A stretch of DNA of 12,430 nt from an uncultured Treponema sp. (GTDB lineage: Bacteria; Spirochaetota; Spirochaetia; Treponematales; Treponemataceae). Numbering within the stretch: position 1 is the stretch's first letter; each line of letters starts with the position of its first letter. The notes beneath the pieces were generated by a model. The model did not search any database, was not told where the DNA came from, and saw only the letters and a list, made by a program, of their open reading frames with translations. The stretch spans positions 1 to 12,430 of the forward strand of contig CAMNHD010000016.1 in the NCBI GenBank assembly GCA_946538875.1, in the 5' to 3' direction. This document shows positions 7,497 through 12,430 of the stretch, one piece after another. The position numbers and the translations under genes were made by a program.

Positions 7497-7639
7497 TCAT
7501 TCCGGGTTCCGTACATAACGTACTCCATTGCTCCACCTGCCTGCCGGCAGATGGAGCAACTCGCCTCCGGCTCGCCCTCCAAGCCGGGCGTAGTCCAAAT
7601 CGGCAGCCATCAGCGTATCGCATTTGCGGAACCCGTGAC
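7497..7639. repeat. GC-rich inverted-repeat element with internal hairpins
   Basis: CGGGTTCCG (7503-7511) and CGGAACCCG (7627-7635) are perfect 9-bp inverted ends, and outside them GTCA (7497-7500, after a 3-base bulge) pairs with TGAC (7636-7639). Inside lie a strong hairpin (7528-7559) and a smaller one, CGCCC/GGGCG (7573-7577 / 7586-7590). The element begins a few bases after the stop of the giant gene. It may be a dispersed palindromic repeat or non-autonomous mobile element, a 3'-end RNA structure, or both. Confidence 0.5.
7528..7559 (-). terminator. Strong hairpin after the giant gene; no U-run
   Basis: Arms 7528-7540 (TTGCTCCACCTGC) and 7547-7559 pair over 13 positions with a 6-base loop. 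The one non-Watson-Crick pair is a G-U wobble in minus-strand RNA but a C-A mismatch in plus-strand RNA, so the structure fits minus-strand transcription. It lies about 90 bases after the stop codon and is not followed by a U-run, so it is at best an atypical or Rho-assisted terminator or an RNA-stabilising stem. Confidence 0.35.
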
Positions 7640-7647
7640 AGAAGGAA

Positions 7648-10600
7648 TTATTCACCAGTGGAATAAGTATAGTTTACCTTCCATTTACCAGCATCAACAC
7701 CCGGTGAACCAGCTGAATTTCTATACTGAACTTTTTTATCGGTGCTTGCACCAATCTGAATCACACCGTCAAAGCAGGTAAGCCTCAGACAATACGGATA
7801 GTTAGCATCATATTTTGATGTGGCATTAAAGAAACTTGCATAGGTCTTGTCACTTATGTCATCCTCAGCTGCTACTGCATCTTCTGAATAAGTTGTCCAA
7901 TTAGTAGGCCCGGATGTAATCGAAGCAAAGTTCAGATACCCCTGGGCCACGCCTCCCTTCACAGGCACAAGCATCAGACTGAAGGTATCCACAGTACCTG
8001 TTTTTGGCTTAATTGCATTACCGTCGGTGGTATTGTCACCGTCATACGTGTAATAAACACTTCCGTCCAAAGCAGGATAAACAACAATATTCTTTGAATA
8101 ACCGCCGGAATCTCCGCTGTTTGTTATCGCAACCTCCGCTGAGCTTGTAACCAGATACGGATTTGCACTATTATTCTTAGTCAGATAATTAGCAACAACC
8201 TTTCTTGCCGTGGCACTTCCTACAGCCGCTTCATCCTGAACCGGAGTCGACTCAGAATCCGAGGGCAGAATCTCAAGAGCAAACGTATACTCTGTTCCTA
8301 CCGCAAGTCCCTTGAACTGAGCATACTGCACACCAGAAGCTATCTTTCCAGAACCATCTGCATTGGCTGCAGCAAGAGTATTGTCTTCCTGGCACACAAC
8401 CCGGTAAGAATATGTCACACCGCTTTCCTGTGCAGCGGTATCCTTCCATGTCACAAGGACTTCACCAGTCCAGCGGGGCGTCACAGCAAAACCAGTGACA
8501 AAGAGTGTACCCTTATACGTTTCACTGAGTACTCCAGGGTTAGAACCGTTGTTTGCATCTCCCTGGGTGTTGCCGTTGGTATCCACAGTCGTAAACCGGA
8601 ACTTATATTCAGCACCGGAGGTAACCGGGAATTTTACCGACTTTGTTCCTTTACTCACAGTCTTGGCCGCAGGAGCCTCGACACCGGCAGTCTGAGAAAC
8701 AGGTGTTATCACAACGGAAGCATAATCAGTGGTCGAAGGTTCTGTCCAAGTAAGTTCTATTTCTGTTCTGCTCGTTGCATTTCCAAGCGCAATGCCTGAA
8801 ACATTTGCCGGTGCACTTGTATCAACAGTTGCAAAGGAAGCAGCCGATGATGTCTGTCCTGCATTTCCAAATGCGTCATATGGAGTAATACTGAATACAT
8901 AAGTGGTATTCGAAGCAAGCCTAGTAGCAGTATAAGTAGCCGCACCTCCACCTAAGGTAACAGAAATCGGATTTCCATCCCCATCCGCCTTATCCGCAGT
9001 AATCACAACATGGTCAAAGTCCGCATCAGATGGATTGGTCCAGTTAAACACCGCACTGTCACCATTTACTGTAGTCAAATCCACGTTAAAATCAGTGATT
9101 GTGCCTGGCAAGTCTGACACTTCATTTCCAGTCCAAACAGCCTCCTGAATTGCCATCTGCCAGTCAAGATTATCCCGGACCAGTGTCGCATTCACAGAAC
9201 AGTTAAGACAGGAACTGTAGAAGTAGCGGTTAGTATATGCGTCAGAGCGTATAAACTTCCAGCCGGTGTAGCCAGCCGGAACCGGAGCCATATATGAACT
9301 TACCGTGGCAGAGTCAATTTCAAAGCTGGACTGCTTTGCATAAGAGGCATCTGCCAGCACCTTTGAATCTTTGTCGCCTACCCAAAGCTCCCACTTTCCA
9401 TCGTGGTTATACGTCCATCCCTCCTGTCTCATGGCATTGTAAGTATTGCTCCATGAGCTTCCGTCAAAGTACATAAAGAGATTTGAGCTTTGAGCCTTGC
9501 TGTCGGTGGCCTCAAGACTAAATGAAGTTTCTACAGTGGACTTCTCTTCATAAATCGAAGGCCAAACAATCCATCTGTCATACTTCATGTCAGACAGACC
9601 GAATCCCTGGTTTCCATGCCCCACACCTATAACATTCCTGTAGTTCCTGCTTTCATCGGCAAAGATATACGGCACAATGTCCACCTGGCTGTACGGCATC
9701 TTCATCTTCCACACAAGCTTGACAGGCTTTACACCTGCCGCTTTTGCAGTTGATTCGGCTTTTTTCACACAAGCGCCATCAGCATTTCTGGCGACTGTTA
9801 CCAGTCTCAAACTATAGTCCTTACCGGGTGTCAAACCGTTTATCAAAACTTTGTCACCGGCAGAATATGTGTCTGCACTAAAAACCGGTTCCTCTCCCAA
9901 AGCTGATGCAATGATTCCATAAGTAAAAGTAAAACCAGACTCAGAAGCCGCAGCTTCAATTCCGCTGACCTTAAGCTGACCGGTAAATCCAGTTTCAACC
10001 GTCGGATTTGCAGACAGTTTTCCACTACTCTCCGGCAGCCGCACCACCACGCCGCTTGTCTCCGCAGAACCGTTGCCGTTCTGGTCATAGGTCACAAGAG
10101 TCACGCTTGAACCGGCAGCAAGCCCCGTAAGAGTTGTGCTGTTGTTGACTGCAGCAGTAGCGCTCACCGTAGCGGCGGCACTTGAGTTGTCACCAACAAA
10201 GAGCTTTACTTCCGCAAAGTCCGCATTAGCAGGATTTGTCCAGCTGACAAGGCCGGAGTCCAGGTCCACCACAACAGCGCTTACCGGATCAGGAGGATTG
10301 GTGTCACCGCTTGTTGTAAACGTCACCGCCTGGGCACTTGCCGTAGTTCCATTCACATTTACCGCAGTCACAATCACAGAATATTCAGTGCTTGCCTCAA
10401 GAGTCTCCGCAGGGACTGCACATTCAGCAGCCCCCACAAAAGTTTCAGACCATACATCAGTGTCCCCCTTCCTTACCGTAACTGTAACACTGGCAAGAGA
10501 ACCGTTGGCAGGATTTGTCCATGAAACCACCGCAGAATTTTCAGTCACGGAGCCTACAGTCACAGCCGCAGGAGCTTCCTGTGTCAGAGTCCATGCACCG

Positions 10601-12430
10601 CTAAAGACCGTAAAGTAAGTGTCAGTGGTCTTGTCGGAATTGTTGTTGCCGATAGTCTTTACCGCTTCCAAATCGATTCCGCTGATACAGTGGGAAGAAC
10701 CGAACCAATACAGCCCGGTATTCCTGCTGTTTTGAATCTGAACCTGCCCGGAGTGACCTTCCGCAGTCACCGGCACCAGCTTGAACCCGGCTTCTCCTTT
10801 CCTGGTATCACTCAAGTCAGATGCCACCCATATCTGAGGCCCGCCGGAGTTGTTGTTTGACCATTCAGGGATTGCACGGTAACTGTTACTCCAGGAATTT
10901 TCCCCGGCTGCATCAAGATATGCGTACAGTCCGCTTCCCTTCACATTAAACTCAGAATCAACACTTGCAGCCTCCAGCGAGAACTGGTCAGGGTCAAGAG
11001 GATTATCAAGGCTTGGAACCATGATCCACTTGGTGTACTTCATGCTGGACAGAGTATAGTTCACGCCATTACCACTGTGTCCCGCGCCAATCAGGTTTGC
11101 GTAATTCACAGAGCCGGTGATGTACGGCACAACAGGCACACCTTCCCAGTCAGTGTAGATGGAAGCAACCTGCAGAGCAACCTCCGGTCCCTCCTCCACA
11201 AAGGTTTTGTCCACATAAGTAATGGTATAGCCCTGACCGGTCCGCACGGTCTTTCCGGCAACAGTATACTTCTTTCCGGCAGCAAGGCCACGGATTATCG
11301 TACCCTGGGCAGTATTTATCGGGCCTGTCTCCACAACAGGGTCCGTCTCGTCGTCAGTGCAGGCCACAAGATAATAGGCCTTTCCCTCTCCGGGCACAAA
11401 GTCCTCAAGTCCGCTTACAATGTAGGCATTTGAATAAAGGTTTTCAACACTGGCTCCCATCGCATAGATAAAATCGCCTGCATCAACCTCAATCACAAAG
11501 TCAGTTTCATTTCCAACCTCGTCAACAGAAGTAAATACTGTGCTGGCCTTTCCCTCGGCGCTAAAAGTCATTTTTCCGTCAACAACAGAATTCTTTATAT
11601 TTCCGTCAGCGTCTTTACCAACATCATTTTCGTCCACCAAAACGGCCGCAAGATCCCCATCCTCAGGATTTACCCACGTCATGTCATAAGTTGCTTTACG
11701 GACACCGTCTTCAAAAACCACGCCCTTTACAGTGACATCAACACCGCTCACAGCAGCAGGAGGAGTCGTATCCGCAACAGTGGTCACATCAAGGTCATAC
11801 CCGCTGCCGGCATTGGAGGTCTTGTCGACAGCTACAATGGTAATCTTGTAGCTTACACCCGCAGTCCTGTTTGTCTTAAGCCCCGTAAGCGTATAATGGC
11901 TTTCCGTGCCGGGAGCAATTCCGTCTGTCTCATTGTCAACAGAAAGCTCCACGTCATCATAAACATCTTCCGCATCATCCTTGTTCACCACCTTAATCAC
12001 AATGGAACCAAGGTCAGAGTCGGCAGGATTAGTCCAGGAAAGATCCACGGAATGATCGTGCGCAGTGCTTCCGACACCGCTCACAGCAGCAGGGGCAGTC
12101 TCGTCCACCGCAGTAGCTGTCACCTGGGAAGAAGCCTTGTACCAGCAGTTGTCCGCCGCATTCACAAGATACACTTCATGCAGATAGTATTTGGTTTCAG
12201 TTTTAGAGCTTCCGGCAAGCCCGTCCACAGTATAGGAAACAGCGCCTGTATCTTCCACTTCTTTTACAGAGACAAGCGTCTTTCCAGTACCCTCCGCGTC
12301 TTCCACGGCATATGAGACCACAACGATTCTGCTCAGGTTCACAGCCGCTCCCTCGGAATCCACAGGAAGGGCCCACCCCAAAGTCATGGCATTTTCAGTC
12401 ACAGAGTCCACATCAGCCTGAATAGTTTCG
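7648..12430 (-). CDS. Giant FN3-repeat surface protein with three trefoil-like modules, 5' end missing
   Basis: The frame is open from the right edge to the TAA at 7648-7650 (1593 visible residues). The true start lies outside the window; the valine codon at 12411 is internal. Counting that valine as residue 1, FN3-like domains lie at about 1-101 (partial), 105-212, 215-310 and 312-406 (divergent). Module 1 spans 411-612. FN3 units follow at 614-702, 705-790 and 797-895, then module 2 at 896-1094. FN3 units lie at 1100-1196, 1199-1298 and 1302-1403, and module 3 at 1404-1587 ends the protein. Many FN3 units carry WTNP-x-x-x-D-F/L. Modules 1 and 2 share NYxNxIGxGH, MKYxxWIxxPS, FSLEA and SWSNxY. 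No catalytic domain is visible. I infer a surface-displayed, multivalent glycan-binding or adhesion protein. It is co-directional with the GH43 operon but separated from it by its own 3' region and a promoter. The N-terminus should carry the export signal. Confidence 0.88.
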   Translation of the reverse strand, partial: ETIQADVDSVTENAMTLGWALPVDSEGAAVNLSRIVVVSYAVEDAEGTGKTLVSVKEVEDTGAVSYTVDGLAGSSKTETKYYLHEVYLVNAADNCWYKASSQVTATAVDETAPAAVSGVGSTAHDHSVDLSWTNPADSDLGSIVIKVVNKDDAEDVYDDVELSVDNETDGIAPGTESHYTLTGLKTNRTAGVSYKITIVAVDKTSNAGSGYDLDVTTVADTTPPAAVSGVDVTVKGVVFEDGVRKATYDMTWVNPEDGDLAAVLVDENDVGKDADGNIKNSVVDGKMTFSAEGKASTVFTSVDEVGNETDFVIEVDAGDFIYAMGASVENLYSNAYIVSGLEDFVPGEGKAYYLVACTDDETDPVVETGPINTAQGTIIRGLAAGKKYTVAGKTVRTGQGYTITYVDKTFVEEGPEVALQVASIYTDWEGVPVVPYITGSVNYANLIGAGHSGNGVNYTLSSMKYTKWIMVPSLDNPLDPDQFSLEAASVDSEFNVKGSGLYAYLDAAGENSWSNSYRAIPEWSNNNSGGPQIWVASDLSDTRKGEAGFKLVPVTAEGHSGQVQIQNSRNTGLYWFGSSHCISGIDLEAVKTIGNNNSDKTTDTYFTVFSGAWTLTQEAPAAVTVGSVTENSAVVSWTNPANGSLASVTVTVRKGDTDVWSETFVGAAECAVPAETLEASTEYSVIVTAVNVNGTTASAQAVTFTTSGDTNPPDPVSAVVVDLDSGLVSWTNPANADFAEVKLFVGDNSSAAATVSATAAVNNSTTLTGLAAGSSVTLVTYDQNGNGSAETSGVVVRLPESSGKLSANPTVETGFTGQLKVSGIEAAASESGFTFTYGIIASALGEEPVFSADTYSAGDKVLINGLTPGKDYSLRLVTVARNADGACVKKAESTAKAAGVKPVKLVWKMKMPYSQVDIVPYIFADESRNYRNVIGVGHGNQGFGLSDMKYDRWIVWPSIYEEKSTVETSFSLEATDSKAQSSNLFMYFDGSSWSNTYNAMRQEGWTYNHDGKWELWVGDKDSKVLADASYAKQSSFEIDSATVSSYMAPVPAGYTGWKFIRSDAYTNRYFYSSCLNCSVNATLVRDNLDWQMAIQEAVWTGNEVSDLPGTITDFNVDLTTVNGDSAVFNWTNPSDADFDHVVITADKADGDGNPISVTLGGGAATYTATRLASNTTYVFSITPYDAFGNAGQTSSAASFATVDTSAPANVSGIALGNATSRTEIELTWTEPSTTDYASVVITPVSQTAGVEAPAAKTVSKGTKSVKFPVTSGAEYKFRFTTVDTNGNTQGDANNGSNPGVLSETYKGTLFVTGFAVTPRWTGEVLVTWKDTAAQESGVTYSYRVVCQEDNTLAAANADGSGKIASGVQYAQFKGLAVGTEYTFALEILPSDSESTPVQDEAAVGSATARKVVANYLTKNNSANPYLVTSSAEVAITNSGDSGGYSKNIVVYPALDGSVYYTYDGDNTTDGNAIKPKTGTVDTFSLMLVPVKGGVAQGYLNFASITSGPTNWTTYSEDAVAAEDDISDKTYASFFNATSKYDANYPYCLRLTCFDGVIQIGASTDKKVQYRNSAGSPGVDAGKWKVNYTYSTGE
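7651..8202 (-). other. Module D: last trefoil-like module of the giant protein
   Basis: About 184 residues with NPYLVTSS, NIVVYPALDG, DTFSLMLVPV, YCLRLTCFDG and KWKVNYTY. It is more diverged from modules B and C than they are from each other, but shares the P-A-L-(D/N)-G, FSL and closing aromatic strand with module A of the smaller lipoprotein, where it is likewise C-terminal. Confidence 0.45.
9133..9726 (-). other. Module C: second trefoil-like module of the giant protein
   Basis: About 198 residues. Motifs are VDIVPYI, NYRNVIGVGHGN, GLSDMKYDRWIVWPSI, SFSLEA, LFMYFDGSSWSNTY, KWELWVGD and a final DNLDWQMAIQEA. It aligns by eye with module B over its first 120 residues. It contains CLNC near its end, absent from B. 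Confidence 0.6.
10576..11181 (-). other. Module B: first trefoil-like module of the giant protein
   Basis: About 202 residues. Motifs are VPVVPYI, NYANLIGAGHSGN, LSSMKYTKWIMVPSL, QFSLEA, LYAYLDAAGENSWSNSY, PQIWVASD, GFKLVPV and a final FSGAWTLTQEA. It is clearly homologous to module C. Several exposed-type Trp/Tyr residues fit a sugar-binding surface. Confidence 0.6.

Larger units (their letters stand above)
7212..7647. other. Intergenic region of 436 bases: repeat element, then promoter region
   Basis: I see no credible protein gene here. The half next to the giant gene (about 7430-7647) is GC-rich and full of inverted repeats; the half next to the operon (about 7240-7425) is AT-rich and holds a promoter, A/T tracts and operator-like palindromes. 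The sharp composition change near 7425 suggests two different origins. I found no classical hairpin plus U-run terminator for the upstream gene. Confidence 0.75.

Noticed and set aside
7328..7582. Open frame of 84 codons on the minus strand between the giant gene and the GH43 operon
   Set aside because: It would need a TTG start without a ribosome site, runs through the hairpin element and ends inside the AT-rich promoter region; its sequence looks like translated repeat DNA.
7423..7623. Open frame of 66 codons on the minus strand, Arg/Trp/Pro-rich
   Set aside because: It overlaps the inverted-repeat element in another frame, has no ribosome site, and its composition is typical of spurious frames in GC-rich DNA.
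10136..10618. Plus-strand open frame of 160 codons
   Set aside because: It is antisense to FN3 domains of the giant protein; its Ser/Thr/Ala-rich composition reflects the repeat codons.
12409..12411. GTG as start codon of the giant protein
   Set aside because: The frame continues upstream to the window edge, no ribosome site or signal peptide is present, and the residues upstream continue an FN3-like linker.

Overview
All recognisable genes lie on the minus strand, and every one encodes an exported or lipid-anchored protein built from glycan-related modules. The organism is most likely a polysaccharide-degrading gut or rumen spirochaete, with Treponema as best guess. The reasons are short Lys-Lys-initiated signal peptides with permissive lipoboxes, clear Shine-Dalgarno sequences, a sigma-70 type promoter (TTGACA / GATAAT) rather than the Bacteroidetes -33/-7 type, Big2/FN3 lipoproteins, and no SusC/SusD pair. 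This taxonomic call is inference. Layout, read in the direction of transcription (right to left): (1) 12430-7648 holds the 3' part of a giant protein gene (at least 1593 residues, N-terminus outside the window) with a repeated plan of about three FN3-like domains followed by one 165-200 residue module, three times over. (2) 7647-7212 is a 436-base intergenic region with a GC-rich inverted-repeat element next to the giant gene and an AT-rich promoter region next to the following operon. (3) 7211-1 is a tight five-gene operon, with gaps of 19, 9 (3 if the upstream ATG is used), 15 and 19 bases: a GH43-like lipoprotein with a ricin-type beta-trefoil, a second GH43-like lipoprotein, a third GH43-like secreted protein that appears to lack the usual catalytic residues, a Big2-FN3 lipoprotein ending in the same unassigned module as the giant protein, and a Big2-FN3 lipoprotein that runs off the left edge. 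Taken together this looks like a cell-surface glycan attack locus. The GH43-type five-bladed propellers would cleave or bind side chains of a plant polysaccharide. The galactan/arabinogalactan direction is suggested by similarity of the first enzyme to exo-beta-1,3-galactanase-type GH43, but is not proven. The FN3-rich proteins with trefoil-like modules would be the binding and scaffolding part. No transporter, regulator or intracellular sugar-metabolism gene is present here. The observations most worth following are: the unassigned module present four times in two proteins, the active-site-poor GH43 paralogue, and a promoter flanked by two sites that share an exact 10-bp sequence 106 bp apart, which suggests a repressor loop.
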